From positions 620,001 through 684,000 of the forward strand of contig NZ_LIPD01000002.1 of the NCBI RefSeq assembly GCF_001905545.1: a stretch of 64,000 bases of DNA. Reading direction: 5' to 3'. A program made the position numbers and the translations under genes. Below the pieces are notes generated by a model. The model made no database searches. It was not told the origin of the DNA and worked only from the letters and a program-made list of their open reading frames with translations. Within the stretch, counting starts at the first letter, position 1. Each line of letters opens with the position of its first letter. Positions 1-13,600 of this stretch are shown here, in pieces. The stretch is from Streptomyces sp. CB02056. Its GTDB lineage: Bacteria; Actinomycetota; Actinomycetes; Streptomycetales; Streptomycetaceae.

Positions 1-734
1 CCCAGGGTCCGGCCCGGCTGCTGGACACCCGTCAGCCGATCGGCGTGCCGGCGGCGCAGGCCGTGGCGGCGGACGGCACCGTCGACCTCCAGGTGGCCGG
101 TGTCGCGGGCGTTCCGGTGGAGGGCGTGACGGCCGTGACGATGAACGTGACGGTCACCGATCCGCAGGTCGACGGCTGGTTGACCGTCTACCCGCACGGT
201 GCCGCGGTGCCGAACACCTCCAACCTCAACTGGCCAGCTGGGCGTACGGTTTCGAACCTGGTGACGGTGCCGGTGGCGGACGGCAAGGTGTCCTTCCACA
301 ACGCCTCCGGCGGCACGGTGCACCTGGTCGCCGACCTCGCAGGCTACTACGCCACCGAGGGCAAGGTCAGCTACCGCCCGGCCGGCCCGATCCGGGTCCT
401 CGACACCCGCCAGGACACCTACTGGGAGTCGGGCGTCCGCCCGGCGGCCACCGTCCCGGCCTGGGGCACGGTGGACGTCCCGGTCGGCGAGATCCCGAAC
501 GCCGCGGCGGTGACCCTGAACGTGACGGTCACCGAGCCGGGCACCGACGGGCACCTGACCGTCTTCCCGCACGGGGACGCGGCGCCGAACGCCTCGAACC
601 TGAACTTCCTGCCGGGCGAGACGATCCCCAACCAGGTGGTCGTCCCGGTCAAGGACGGCAAGGTGTCGTTCTACAACGCGAGCGGTGCTCCGCTGCACCT
701 GATCGTCGACCTGTTCGGCTACCAGTCGTACTGA
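1..734 (+). CDS. C-terminal part of a secreted beta-repeat protein (5' end outside window)
   Basis: The reading frame is open from the first base, so the gene begins before the window. What is visible is 243 residues made of two copies of a domain of about 115 residues. Each copy starts with an R-x-LDTRQ motif (near nt 18 and nt 391), continues with T-x-NVTVT, DG-L-T-VYPHG, SNLN, V-x-DGKVSF-NASG and ends in V-D-L-GYY. This repeat is common at the C-terminus of exported Streptomyces proteins, for example after catalytic or FG-GAP domains. The enzyme or anchor part, if any, is not in the window. No cysteines are seen and codon use is normal for the region. A strong hairpin follows the stop. Confidence 0.75.
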   Translation, partial: QGPARLLDTRQPIGVPAAQAVAADGTVDLQVAGVAGVPVEGVTAVTMNVTVTDPQVDGWLTVYPHGAAVPNTSNLNWPAGRTVSNLVTVPVADGKVSFHNASGGTVHLVADLAGYYATEGKVSYRPAGPIRVLDTRQDTYWESGVRPAATVPAWGTVDVPVGEIPNAAAVTLNVTVTEPGTDGHLTVFPHGDAAPNASNLNFLPGETIPNQVVVPVKDGKVSFYNASGAPLHLIVDLFGYQSY

Positions 735-749
735 CCCCGCCCCACCCCG

Positions 750-790
750 ACGGCCCCGGTGCCGAGCCCCGTGCTCGGCGCCGGGGCCGT
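750..790 (+). terminator. terminator hairpin
   Basis: The arms acggccccgg plus gccgagc (750-767) pair with gctcggc plus ccggggccgt (773-790), with one T.G pair and a 5-nt loop. It sits directly after the stop of the partial gene and just before the -10 box of the next gene. There is no U-run, which is usual in actinobacteria. Confidence 0.7.
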
Positions 791-799
791 CCGGCTGAG

Positions 800-805
800 T
801 AGGCT
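800..805 (+). promoter_or_regulatory. TANNNT -10 box for a leaderless methionine synthase-like gene
   Basis: TAGGCT ends 7 nt before the GTG at 813, so transcription would begin at or next to the start codon. No ribosome-binding site lies in front of this GTG, which fits a leaderless message. Confidence 0.5.
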
Positions 806-812
806 CGGGCGG

Positions 813-4131
<3,319 letters not shown>

Positions 4132-4453
4132 TCCGGAGCCGCCCCGATCGGCTGATGACCGGATCGGTGTTGTTATCGTCCTGATGCAACGTCACCGGGT
4201 GCCGCACCGTGAAAGCGGGCATTGTGTCACTGTGCGGCACCCGGGCGCGGTGGCGCGTTTCCGGTTGTCCGAAAGTCTGCCCACCGGGTGGACCCCGGCA
4301 TACCCTGGAGCGCAACAGAGTGTCAGCAGGGGTGGGGGCGCCGGCTGGACCGGAGTTCCACGGGGTCGCTCCATGCCCGGCAGCTGTCGGTACCGGCACG
4401 GTGCCTCACCGTAAGGCGGCCTGACGGGGCGGGCCCGACGGAGGACAGGGCTT
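4132..4453. other. intergenic region between ligA and the GGDEF-EAL gene
   Basis: No gene is seen in these 322 bases. It holds a stem-loop (see 4195-4244) near the ligA end and a GC-rich stretch leading to the GGACAGGGCTT sequence before the ATG at 4454. The ligA-proximal part is less GC-rich (TGTTGTTATCGTCC near 4168) and may hold the promoter, but I cannot fix a -35/-10 pair. Confidence 0.5.
4195..4244 (+). terminator. stem-loop downstream of ligA
   Basis: A perfect 13-bp inverted repeat, ccgggtgccgcac (4195-4207) and gtgcggcacccgg (4232-4244), encloses a 24-nt loop. It lies 63 nt after the ligA stop. It may be a terminator or a protein-binding palindrome; there is no U-run. Confidence 0.45.
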
Positions 4454-6253
4454 ATGGATCGTACGACCGGCGGTGCGCCCACACGCCCGCCGCAGGGGGT
4501 GGCGGGTGCGGTCCTGCTGCTCGGCGTGCTGCTGGCCGGAGCCGCGCCGCTCATCCCGCTGGCCGTCCTGGTCTACCGGTACGAACCCGAGTTGCTGCCG
4601 CTGTTCGCCGTGCCCCTGGCGGTGCTGGTGGCGGCCTGGCGGATCGCCCGGGACCGCGCCCGCGACCAACTGACCGACCCGCTGACGGATCTACCGAACC
4701 GTCAGGCCCTGCTGCTGGCCGCCCAGGAGGCGATTGCGGAGTGTGAGCAGGGGTACAGCGTCGGTCTCATCCTGCTCGACCTCGATCGCTTCCGATCGCT
4801 CAACGACACACTCGGTCATACGGCCGGCGACCGGCTGCTGGTTCACATCGCCCGCCGGCTGCACCGGGCCCTGCGCTCCGGCGGCCCGGCCGGCAGCGCC
4901 ACCCGGGAGTCCATCGACGACGTCTTCGCCGGCCTGCCCCGGCACTACCGCCGCGGCCGCCCGATGGTGGCCCGGATGGGCGGCGACGAGTTCGCCGTCC
5001 TGCTGCCCGGCATCAACTGCCCGGACAGCCTGGAGCGGGTCGCCAAGGCGCTGATCGCCGAACTGGCCGCCCCGATCCGGCTGGACGGGCTGCTGCTCGT
5101 CCTGGAGGCCAGCGGCGGCGTCTGCGTCTACCCGCAGCACGCCCAGGACGCCGAGTCGCTGCTGCGCCGGGCCGACGTCGCGATGGGCCACGCCCAGCGC
5201 GGCTGCTGCGGCGTCGCCCAGTACGACGAGACCCAGGACGCCGACACGCCGTACCGGATCGGGCTGTTGGGGGACCTGCGCCGGGCGCTGGAGACCGGCG
5301 AGGTGCAGCTGCACTACCAGCCGAAGGTGGCCTTCGACGGCCGGGTGGTCGGCCTGGAGGCGCTGCTGCGCTGGGAGCGGCCCGGCCAGGGGAAGGTCTC
5401 GCCGGACGAGTTCGTCGGGCTCGCCGAGTCCAGCGGCCTGATGCCGCGGCTCACCGACTACGTGCTGGAGGCGGCCGTCGGCCAGCTCGCCTACTGGCGC
5501 GAGCAGGGCCTCCAGGTGCAGGTCGCGGTCAACGTCTCGCCGCGCGACGTGCTCAACCCCGGCTTCGCCCAGCGGGTGGCCGGCCACCTCGTCCGCCACC
5601 AGGTGCCGGCCCACGCGCTCCAGCTGGAGATCACCGAGCGGCTGCTGCTGGACGACTCCCGGCGGGCCGCCGACACCCTGGCCGAACTGCGCGGCTACGG
5701 CGTCGGGATGTCCCTGGACGACTTCGGCACCGGGCACTCCTCGCTGGTGCGGCTGCGCAGCCTGCCGGTCGGCGAGCTGAAGATCGACCGCTCCTTCGTC
5801 TCCCGGATGGTCGCCGACGACCACGACGCGGCGGTGGTCCGCTGCTCGGTGGAGCTCGCCCACTCGCTGGGCCTGACCGTGGTCGCCGAGGGCGTCGAGG
5901 ACGACGAGACCTGGGAGCGGCTGCACTGCATGGGCGTGGACGCCGTCCAGGGCTGGCTGGTGTCGGCCGCGCTGCCGGCCGAGCAGGCCACCGCCTGGCT
6001 GCGGGTGCACCGCACCGGCGCCCCGCCGGTGGAGCGGCTCGGCCTGCCGCCCCAGCTGCACGCCGGCTTCCAGCCGGCCCAGGGCGCCAAGCCGATCGGC
6101 CCGGCGGCCAGGCCGCCGGCGCTGCCGCCGACGACGCTCCCGCCGGTCCGGCCGCCGGTCATCCCGCCCACGCTGCCGCCGGTGGCCCAGGTGGTGCAGG
6201 CCGCGCACCGGGAGATCAAGCCGCAGGGCTGGGCCCGCACCCGGCCGCAGTAG
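4454..6253 (+). CDS. rmdB: membrane GGDEF-EAL c-di-GMP protein (RmdB-like)
   Basis: This 599-residue protein should make and/or degrade the second messenger c-di-GMP, which controls development through BldD in streptomycetes. Two hydrophobic segments (residues about 15-37 and 45-66) anchor it in the membrane. A GGDEF domain follows, with the intact motif at 176-180, then an EAL domain with EAL at 302-304. All the expected phosphodiesterase residues are visible: VNVS, LEITE, LDDFGTGHSSL, LKIDRS and VAEGVED. The RxxD inhibition site five residues before GGDEF is absent (RGRP is there instead), and about 25 extra residues sit just before it. The C-terminal 80 residues are Pro-rich. From memory, the S. 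coelicolor gene next to ligA is rmdB, hence the symbol. Confidence 0.8.
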   Translation: MDRTTGGAPTRPPQGVAGAVLLLGVLLAGAAPLIPLAVLVYRYEPELLPLFAVPLAVLVAAWRIARDRARDQLTDPLTDLPNRQALLLAAQEAIAECEQGYSVGLILLDLDRFRSLNDTLGHTAGDRLLVHIARRLHRALRSGGPAGSATRESIDDVFAGLPRHYRRGRPMVARMGGDEFAVLLPGINCPDSLERVAKALIAELAAPIRLDGLLLVLEASGGVCVYPQHAQDAESLLRRADVAMGHAQRGCCGVAQYDETQDADTPYRIGLLGDLRRALETGEVQLHYQPKVAFDGRVVGLEALLRWERPGQGKVSPDEFVGLAESSGLMPRLTDYVLEAAVGQLAYWREQGLQVQVAVNVSPRDVLNPGFAQRVAGHLVRHQVPAHALQLEITERLLLDDSRRAADTLAELRGYGVGMSLDDFGTGHSSLVRLRSLPVGELKIDRSFVSRMVADDHDAAVVRCSVELAHSLGLTVVAEGVEDDETWERLHCMGVDAVQGWLVSAALPAEQATAWLRVHRTGAPPVERLGLPPQLHAGFQPAQGAKPIGPAARPPALPPTTLPPVRPPVIPPTLPPVAQVVQAAHREIKPQGWARTRPQ

Positions 6254-6362
6254 CCCGCCGGACGCCGCCGCCGGGCCGCGACGGGAGCCGGCGACGGGCG
6301 TGACAGGTGTCGGCGACGGCCGCCGCGGATCACTCGTTGGCCGGGGTAGGGGACGGGCCCCA

Positions 6363-6368
6363 TAGGAT
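6363..6368 (+). promoter_or_regulatory. possible -10 box of the gat operon
   Basis: TAGGAT lies 113 nt before gatC, with TTGGCC 20 nt upstream. The spacing is longer than ideal, so this is only a candidate. Confidence 0.3.
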
Positions 6369-6481
6369 GGGGTCCAAAGACCACGAGGACGGAGCGCCGA
6401 ACCCGGCTGCTCCTGCCCGGGCCCGGCTCCGCCCGCAAGGCACCGCCGGGTCTCACCAGAACTCACCCTGAGGATCGCTGC

Positions 6482-6778
6482 ATGCCTGGCATCACGCGCG
6501 AGGAGGTCGCCCACCTCGCCCGGCTGTCGCGTCTTGAGCTGAAGCCCGAAGAGCTGGACCACTTCGCCGAGCAGCTCGACGTGATCATCGGCGCGGTCGC
6601 CCGCGTTTCCGAGGTCGCCGGACAGGACGTCCCGCCGACCTCCCACCCGCTGCCGCTGACCAACGTCATGCGCGCGGACGAGGTGCGGCCGTCGCTCACC
6701 CCGGAGCAGGCGCTGTCCGGCGCCCCCGCCTCCGAGGAGCAGCGTTTCCGTGTGCCGCAGATCCTCGGGGAGGACTGA
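6482..6778 (+). CDS. gatC: Asp-tRNA(Asn)/Glu-tRNA(Gln) amidotransferase subunit C
   Basis: This is the 98-residue small subunit that wraps around GatA and stabilises the GatCAB complex. It starts [20 protein letters not shown], the GatC N-terminal helix, and ends with the typical R-x-D-EV-PSLT, AL and F-VP-IL motifs. It is of normal length. The gatA start follows 5 nt after the stop, so the two are translated from one message. The complex amidates misacylated Glu-tRNA-Gln in the cytoplasm, which fits the gltX and tRNA-Gln genes near 48-50 kb. Confidence 0.95.
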   Translation: MPGITREEVAHLARLSRLELKPEELDHFAEQLDVIIGAVARVSEVAGQDVPPTSHPLPLTNVMRADEVRPSLTPEQALSGAPASEEQRFRVPQILGED

Positions 6779-6783
6779 CCGAT

Positions 6784-8277
6784 ATGACCGAGCTGATCCG
6801 CTACACCGCCGCCGAGACCGCGAGCGCCATCGCCAAGGGCGAGGTGTCTGCCGTCGAGGTCGCGCAGGCCCACCTGGACCGCATCGGAGCCGTCGACAAG
6901 AAGGTCAACGCCTTCCTGCACGTCGACACCGAGGGCGCGCTGGCCGCGGCCAAGGCCGTGGACGACAAGCGCGCCAAGGGCGAGGAGCTGGGCCCGCTGG
7001 CCGGCGTCCCGCTCGCGCTCAAGGACGTCTTCACCACCAAGGGCATCCCGACCACCTGTGGTTCGAAGATGCTCGAGGGCTGGATCCCGCCGTACGACGC
7101 CACGCTGACCAGCCGTCTCAAGGACGCTGACGTGGTCATCCTCGGCAAGACCAACATGGACGAGTTCGCGATGGGCTCCTCCACCGAGAACTCCGCGTAC
7201 GGCGTGACCGGCAACCCGTGGGACCTCTCCCGCATCCCCGGCGGCTCCGGCGGCGGTTCGGCCGCCGCGCTGGCCGCCTTCGAGGCCCCGCTGGCGATCG
7301 GCACCGACACCGGCGGCTCGATCCGCCAGCCCGGCGCCGTCACCGGCACCGTCGGCGTCAAGCCGACCTACGGCTCGGTGTCCCGCTACGGCCTGGTCGC
7401 CTTCTCCAGCAGCCTGGACCAGGGCGGCCCGTGCGCCCGCACCGTGCTGGACGCGGCCCTGCTGCACGAGGCCATCGCCGGCCACGACCCGCTGGACTCC
7501 ACCTCGATCGACGCGCCCGTCCCGGCCGTCGTCGAGGCCGCCAAGATGCGCGACATCCGCGGCATGCGGATCGGCGTCGTCAAGGAGTTCGCCGGCGAGG
7601 GCTACCAGGCCGGCGTGATGCAGCGCTTCAACGAGTCGGTGGAGCTGCTGCGCGAGCTGGGCGCCGAGGTCGTCGAGGTCTCCTGCCCGTCGTTCACCCT
7701 GGCGCTGCCGGCGTACTACCTGATCGCGCCCAGCGAGTGCTCCTCCAACCTGGCCCGCTTCGACGCGATGCGCTACGGCCTGCGGGTCGGCGACGACGGC
7801 AGCCGCTCGGCCGAGGAGGTCACCGCCCTGACCCGCGAGGCCGGCTTCGGCCCCGAGGTCAAGCGCCGCATCATCCTGGGCACCTACGCGCTGTCCTCGG
7901 GCTACTACGACGCCTACTACGGCTCGGCCCAGAAGGTCCGCACGCTCATCTCGCGCGACTTCGACGCGGCCTTCGCGGGCGTGGACGTCCTGGTCTCGCC
8001 GACCACGCCGACCACCGCCTTCCCGATCGGCGAGCGCGCCGACGACCCGATGGCGATGTACCTGGCCGACCTGTGCACGATTCCGTCGAACCTGGCGGGC
8101 AACGCGGCCATGTCGCTGCCGGTCGGCCTGGCCCCGGAGGACAATCTCCCGGTCGGCCTCCAGATCATCGCACCCGCGATGGCGGACGACCGCCTGTACC
8201 GCGTGGGCGGCGCCGTCGAGGCCGCACTCAACGACAAGTGGGGGCACACCCTGCTGGAGGAGGCACCGGCACTGTGA
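6784..8277 (+). CDS. gatA: Glu-tRNA(Gln) amidotransferase subunit A
   Basis: This 497-residue amidase-signature enzyme is the glutaminase that releases ammonia for transamidation. The Ser-cis-Ser-Lys triad can be read: Lys in VPLALKDVF (near residue 80), the two serines in the [12 protein letters not shown] and [13 protein letters not shown] segments (near residues 155 and 180). The length is normal for GatA. Its stop codon overlaps the GTG start of a small gene (GTGA at 8274-8277), which implies translational coupling inside the gat operon. Confidence 0.96.
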   Translation: MTELIRYTAAETASAIAKGEVSAVEVAQAHLDRIGAVDKKVNAFLHVDTEGALAAAKAVDDKRAKGEELGPLAGVPLALKDVFTTKGIPTTCGSKMLEGWIPPYDATLTSRLKDADVVILGKTNMDEFAMGSSTENSAYGVTGNPWDLSRIPGGSGGGSAAALAAFEAPLAIGTDTGGSIRQPGAVTGTVGVKPTYGSVSRYGLVAFSSSLDQGGPCARTVLDAALLHEAIAGHDPLDSTSIDAPVPAVVEAAKMRDIRGMRIGVVKEFAGEGYQAGVMQRFNESVELLRELGAEVVEVSCPSFTLALPAYYLIAPSECSSNLARFDAMRYGLRVGDDGSRSAEEVTALTREAGFGPEVKRRIILGTYALSSGYYDAYYGSAQKVRTLISRDFDAAFAGVDVLVSPTTPTTAFPIGERADDPMAMYLADLCTIPSNLAGNAAMSLPVGLAPEDNLPVGLQIIAPAMADDRLYRVGGAVEAALNDKWGHTLLEEAPAL

Positions 8278-8531
8278 GCAAGATCGAGAAGGCCAAGGGC
8301 TCCGGCTCGCTGAAGGGCTTCAAGCACTCCAAGCCCGGCCTGTGGCTGTCCATCGGCACCAGCGCGTTCGGCGCGATCTCCGTCGTCAAGGACGTCCGCA
8401 AGGCCCGCGAGGAGAGCGACACCCTCAAGCTGGTCAACGCCCTGGTCGGCGCGGCCGCGCTGGTCACCGGCACCGCCCTGCTGGTGCGCGAGCTGCGTCA
8501 GCTGGGCTCCGACGACGTGCTGCTGGGCTGA
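8274..8531 (+). CDS. small protein coupled to gatA, possible membrane segment
   Basis: This 85-residue protein starts at a GTG that overlaps the gatA stop by four bases (GTGA), so it is probably translated by coupling. The N-terminal 20 residues are rich in Lys, Ser and Gly ([14 protein letters not shown]). Two stretches are moderately hydrophobic ([16 protein letters not shown] and [19 protein letters not shown]), separated by a charged [10 protein letters not shown]. No catalytic motif is visible. I recall a small gene at this place in S. coelicolor (between gatA and gatB) but no assigned function. It is not part of the known GatCAB complex; a link to it is only suggested by position. Confidence 0.75.
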   Translation: MSKIEKAKGSGSLKGFKHSKPGLWLSIGTSAFGAISVVKDVRKAREESDTLKLVNALVGAAALVTGTALLVRELRQLGSDDVLLG

Positions 8532-8548
8532 GCTGAGTCAAGCGCCCA

Positions 8549-8580
8549 GGCCCGGCCCCGCGCGACGCGGCGGCCGGGCC
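8549..8580 (+). terminator. hairpin between the small gat-operon gene and gatB
   Basis: ggcccggcc plus ccgcg (8549-8562) pairs with cgcgg and ggccgggcc (8566-8580), with one bulged C. It could partly terminate transcription or act as a processing or stability stem ahead of gatB. Confidence 0.45.
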
Positions 8581-8614
8581 CGTACCTCCCAAGCTTCAAG
8601 TGAGAAGGGACGCT

Positions 8615-10120
8615 GTGAGCGTCATGAACCTGGTCTCCTACGAGGACGCTCTCGCGTCGTACGACCCGGTGATGGGCCTTGAGGTCCACGTCGAGCTGGG
8701 TACCAAGACCAAGATGTTCTGCGGTTGCTCGACCGAGCTGGGTGCCGAGCCGAACAGCCAGACCTGCCCGACCTGCCTGGGCCTGCCGGGCTCGCTGCCG
8801 GTGGTCAACGCGGTCGGCGTGGAGTCGGCGGTCAAGATCGGCCTGGCGCTGAACTGCGAGATCGCCGAGTGGTGCCGGTTCGCGCGGAAGAACTACTTCT
8901 ACCCGGACATGCCCAAGAACTTCCAGACCTCGCAGTACGACGAGCCGATCGCCTTCAACGGCTACCTCGACGTGCAGCTGGAGGACGGCTCGACCTTCCG
9001 GGTGGAGATCGAGCGCGCCCACATGGAGGAGGACACCGGCAAGTCCAGCCACGTCGGCGGGGCCACCGGCCGCATCCACGGCGCCACCCACTCGCTGCTC
9101 GACTACAACCGGGCCGGCATCCCGCTGATCGAGATCGTCACCAAGCCGATCGAGGGCGCCGGCGAGCGCGCCCCCGAGGTCGCCAAGGCGTACGTCGCCG
9201 AGCTGCGCGAGGTGATCCGCTCGCTCGACGTCTCCGAGGCCCGGATGGACAAGGGCCAGATGCGCTGCGACGTCAACCTGTCGCTGCGCCCGAACGGCAC
9301 CGAGACCTTCGGCACCCGCTCGGAGACCAAGAACGTCAACTCGCTGCGCAGCGTGGAGCGGGCCGCCCGGTTCGAGATCCGGCGCCACGCCACCGTGCTG
9401 ACCGACGGCGGCACCATCGTCCAGGAGACCCGCCACTTCCACGAGGAGGACGGCTCCACCACCTCGGGCCGGATCAAGGACAACGCCGAGGACTACCGCT
9501 ACTTCCCCGAGCCGGACCTGGTGCCGGTGGCCCCCGCCCGCGCGTGGGTCGAGGAGCTGCGCGCCGCCCTGCCCGAGCTGCCGCGGGTGCGCCGCGCCCG
9601 GCTCCAGGCCGAGTGGGACCTGTCCGACAAGGACATGCAGTCGGTGCTCAACGCCGGTGCGGTGGGCCCGATCCAGGAGACCATCGCGGCCGGTGCCCCG
9701 GCCGACCAGGCCCGCAAGTGGTGGATGGGCGAGCTGGCGCGCCGCGCCAACGAGACCGGCACCGAGCTGAGCGAGCAGCCGATCACCCCGGCGCAGGTCG
9801 CCCGGGTCGCCGCGCTGGTCGCCGAGGGCAAGCTGAACGACAAGCTGGCCCGCCAGGTCATCGAGGCCGTGCTGGCCGGCGAGGGCGAGCCGGACGCGAT
9901 CGTCGAGAAGCGCGGCCTGGCCGTGGTCTCGGACGACTCCGCGCTGGGTGCCGCCGTCGACCAGGCCATCGCCGAGAACGAGGGGATCGCCGCCAAGATC
10001 CGCGACGGCAAGGTCCAGGCCGTGGGCGCGCTGGTCGGCGCGGTCATGAAGGCCACCCGCGGCCAGGCCGACGCCGCCCGCGTGAAGGACCTGATCCTGG
10101 AGCGTCTGGGCGCAGCCTAG
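8615..10120 (+). CDS. gatB: Glu-tRNA(Gln) amidotransferase subunit B
   Basis: This 501-residue subunit binds the tRNA and phosphorylates the misacylated end before amidation. It shows [13 protein letters not shown], the C-x-C and C-x2-C zinc ligands (CGCSTE and CPTC), the [10 protein letters not shown] and [13 protein letters not shown] motifs, HMEEDTGKS and a C-terminal YqeY-like helical tail ([13 protein letters not shown]). The GTG at 8615 is chosen because AGAAGGGA lies 6-7 nt upstream; an in-frame GTG at 8600 lies before that site. A strong terminator follows at 10179. Confidence 0.96.
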   Translation: MSVMNLVSYEDALASYDPVMGLEVHVELGTKTKMFCGCSTELGAEPNSQTCPTCLGLPGSLPVVNAVGVESAVKIGLALNCEIAEWCRFARKNYFYPDMPKNFQTSQYDEPIAFNGYLDVQLEDGSTFRVEIERAHMEEDTGKSSHVGGATGRIHGATHSLLDYNRAGIPLIEIVTKPIEGAGERAPEVAKAYVAELREVIRSLDVSEARMDKGQMRCDVNLSLRPNGTETFGTRSETKNVNSLRSVERAARFEIRRHATVLTDGGTIVQETRHFHEEDGSTTSGRIKDNAEDYRYFPEPDLVPVAPARAWVEELRAALPELPRVRRARLQAEWDLSDKDMQSVLNAGAVGPIQETIAAGAPADQARKWWMGELARRANETGTELSEQPITPAQVARVAALVAEGKLNDKLARQVIEAVLAGEGEPDAIVEKRGLAVVSDDSALGAAVDQAIAENEGIAAKIRDGKVQAVGALVGAVMKATRGQADAARVKDLILERLGAA

Positions 10121-10138
10121 GTCGTCAGCCCTTCCTTC

Positions 10139-10185
10139 CTAAGGCGTCTAAGGCATCTAAGGCCCTCTAAGTAAGGCCTAAGGCC
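10139..10185 (+). repeat. short CTAAGGC repeats after gatB
   Basis: The heptamer CTAAGGC occurs at 10139, 10148 and 10157, a 9-bp period, and degenerate forms continue to the terminator. This is an unusually A/T-containing run for the region. Confidence 0.6.
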
Positions 10186-10222
10186 CCGCCTCACCTATGT
10201 ATCTGGGTGAGGCGGGGCCTTA
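10179..10222 (+). terminator. strong terminator of the gat operon
   Basis: A perfect 17-bp inverted repeat, taaggccccgcctcacc (10179-10195) and its complement (10206-10222), has a 10-nt loop and is followed by AACCTTTT. Confidence 0.85.
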
Positions 10223-10369
10223 AACCTTTTCTGGCGCCCGATCTGCGCCCGATCTAAGGCATCCGGGCCCCGGAAGATGCGGCAGGCTCCCGATGCGGCA
10301 CCCCCCACTGGCGGAGGAAGCTCTTACCTGTCAGCAGGACGCAGTGGAAAACCCGAGGGGGAACCGGAA

Positions 10370-10528
10370 ATGATCGAGTACCAGACCTTCCAGCAACAGG
10401 CCCACGAGCTCGTGGCCCGCGCCGAGCACGAGCGCCTGGTGCGCGAGGCCAAGGAGGCCCGCCGCCTGCGGCAGCGCCCGGTGGCCGCCCGCTTCCAGCG
10501 GCGCCCCGTGCGTCGGCCCGAATGCTGA
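10370..10528 (+). CDS. small Arg-rich protein of unknown function
   Basis: This 52-residue protein starts at an ATG preceded by GAGGGGGAACC. It begins MIEYQTFQQQAHELVARAEHER and is then dense in Arg and Glu (LVREAKEARRLRQRPVAARFQRR), likely one charged helix with a basic tail. Small proteins with this MIEY-x-RAEHERLVREA pattern are common in streptomycetes, but I know no function. It lies alone between the gat terminator and the LuxR-type regulator. Confidence 0.7.
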   Translation: MIEYQTFQQQAHELVARAEHERLVREAKEARRLRQRPVAARFQRRPVRRPEC

Positions 10529-10680
10529 CGGTGCGGCACCACGACGGTGCCGAAGGAACTCCGGAGGGGGAGACGCTGCGAGTGAGCGTCTCCCCCTCCG
10601 GGCGTTCGGGCCCTTCGACCCGTTCGCCAGGGGAGATAACCCCTCGGCCGGGCCCCACCGGCTATGGCATGCTCGCCTCC

Positions 10681-13600
10681 ATGCAGCACACATCGGTCAG
10701 CCCCGTCTTCGTCGGCCGCGGAAGCGAGATCACCGAGCTGACCGACGCGCTGCGCCGCGCGGGCACCGGCAGCCCGCAGTCCGTCCTGATCGGCGGCGAG
10801 GCGGGGGTCGGCAAGACCCGGCTGCTGGAGGAGTTCCTGGAGCGGGCCGCCGCCCAGGGGGCGGTCACCTCGCTCGGCAGCTGTCTGGAGGTCGGCGCCG
10901 AGGGCCTGCCGTACGCGCCGCTGGCCGCCGCGCTGCGCCGGCTGCACCGCTCGCTGGGCGCCGAACTGGAGGCCGCCGCGGCCGGCAGCGAGAGCCATCT
11001 CGCCCTGCTGCTCTCCGAGTTCGGCGAGGTGGACGGCGAACCCAACGACGAGTACAGCCGGGCCCGGCTGTTCGAGCACACCGCGAGGTTGTTCGAACGG
11101 CTCGGCGCGGAGCGTACTCTCGTCCTCGCCGTCGAGGACCTGCACTGGTCCGACCGCTCCACCCGCGAGCTGCTCGCCTTCCTGGTGCGCACCCTGCACC
11201 GCTCCCGGGTGCTGCTGGTCGCCACCTACCGCACCGACGACCTGCACCGCCGGCACCCGCTGCGCCCCTTCCTGGCCGAGCTCGAACGGCTGCGCACCGT
11301 CCAGCGGCTGGAGCTGGCGCGGTTCGACCGCCGCGAGGTGGCCGCCCAGCTGGCCGGCATCCTCGGCACCACCGTCCCCGACCGCCAGCTGGTGGACCGC
11401 ATCCACCGCCGTTCGGAGGGGAACCCGTTCTTCGTCGAGGAGCTGGCCACCGCCTTCGAGGACGGCTTCGGCGCCGGGCTGACCGACTCGCTGCGGGACA
11501 TCCTGCTGGTACGGGTCGAGGGCCTGGACGAGGAGGCCCAGCGGGTGGTGCGGATCGCCGCCGAGGGCGGCTCGCACGTCGAACACGCCCTGCTGGCCGC
11601 CGTCCTGGACGACGACGAGGAGGCGCTGATCGAGGCGCTGCGGGCGGCCGTCGGCGCCAACATCCTGCGCCCGGACAGCGAGGGCGAGGGCTACCGGTTC
11701 CGCCACGCGCTGGTCCGCGAGGCGGTCTCGGACGACCTGCTGCCCGGTGAACGGCACCGGATCAACCGCAGGTTCGCGCTCGCGGTGGAGGCCCAGCCGC
11801 AGCTGGTCCCCGGTGACGCGCTGGCCGCCCGGCTGGCCAACTACTGGTACCACGCGCACGATCCGGCCCGCGCCCTGCCGACGGCCCTGGACGCCGCCCG
11901 CGCGGCCCGCCGCCGCAACGCCTTCGCCGAGCAGCTCGGCATGCTGGAACGCGCCCTGGAGCTGTGGGACCTGGTCTCCGAGGAGGTGCTGGCGCACACC
12001 CTGCGCCCGTACGACTGGGCCGAGACCTACCCGCCCGGCTCCTGCGACCACAGCACCGCGGACGGGGACTGCGACCGGATCCAGCTGGTCGACGTGCTGG
12101 CCGAGGCGGTGGTCGCGGCCCGGCGCTGCGGCGACCGCGAGCGCGGCCTGAGCCTGGCCAAGCGCGGGCTGCGGCTGGTCGACGAGGCCGAGCACCCGGT
12201 GCGCGCGGCCTGGTTCCGGATCAACCGGGCCCGGATGCTGGGCAGCCTGCGCCGCTCCGGCGACGAGGAGGAGATCGCGAACGCGCTGCGGCTGGTGGAG
12301 CACCTGCCGCCGACCGCGGTCCAGGCCGAGGTGCTCGCGCTCGGCGCCGGGACGGCGATGCTCAAGAAGCCCACCCCGGCGGCGATCGAGCTGGCCGAGC
12401 GGGCGATCCGGATCGCCGAGGAGGTGGGCGCGCACTCGGTCGAGGTGCACGCCCGGATGACTCTCGGCGGCCTGCGCTACGACGTCCAGGGCGACGCCGA
12501 GGGCGGGCTGGCCGAGCTCGCCGGGGCGGTCGAACGGGCCCGCCGGCTGGGCGTGCCCGACCTGCTGCTGCGCGGCATCAACAACCTGGCCAGCATGCAG
12601 CGCGGACTCGGGCACCCCGAGGACGCGGTCCGACTGGCCCGGGAGGGCCTGGAGTACGCGAACGGCAACGGCCTGCTGCGCAACATCGGCGCCATCCTGA
12701 CCGGCAACCTGGTCGAGGCGCTCGCCGACCTCGGGCGGGCCCGGGAGGCCACCGAGGTGCTGGTCGGCTACGAGGCGGCCAGCCCGACCGGCACCCACGC
12801 CGAGTTCCTGGACCGGATGCGCGGCGAACTCGCCCTGCTCAAGGGGGACCTGGCCACCGCGGGGACGATGCTGGCGCAGGCCCGGTCGGCCAACCGGGTC
12901 GGCCAGGTCCAGCACAGCGTGCCGATCAGCCGACTGGCGGTGCGGCTCGCGGCGCTCGGCGGCCGGCCGCTGGAGGCCCGGGTCGAACTGCTCGCCGCGC
13001 TGGAGGAGGACGGCCGGCTCGGCCACGAGTCCGACGTCTACCCGCTGCTGGCCGAGGCCGCCGCGGTGGAGGCGGACAGCCGGGGCCTGCCGCAGGCCGA
13101 GGCGGGCCGGGCCGGGGCGCTGGCCGCGATCGCCGGGGCCGCCGCCGCACTGCGGCCCCGGGCGCCGCTGCACCACGGCTGGGCCCGGCTGCTGGAGGCC
13201 GAACTGGCCCGCGCCGAGGGCGCGGACACCCCGCAGGGGTGGGCCGCCGCCGTCGAGGCGCTGCGGCCGACCGGCCTGCCGTTCCCGCTGGCGCTCGCCC
13301 TGCTGCGGGCCGGCGAGGCCGAGGTGCAGGCCGGCCGGCGCGAGGCCGCCGCCGAACTGCTGCGCGAGGCGGCCGAACTGGCGGCCGCCCGGGGCGACCG
13401 GCTGCTCGGCGGGCAGATCGCCGCGCTGGCCGAGCGGGCCGGGCTGAGCCTCGCCCCGGCCGGGCGGACGGCCGGCCGGGCGGGCGGGGGGACGGCCGCG
13501 GTGCCGGCCCAGGCCGCGGGGGACTCCTTCAACCTCACCCCCCGGGAGCGGGACGTGCTCCGGCTGCTCGCGCGCGGCTGGACCAACCGGCAGATCGCCG

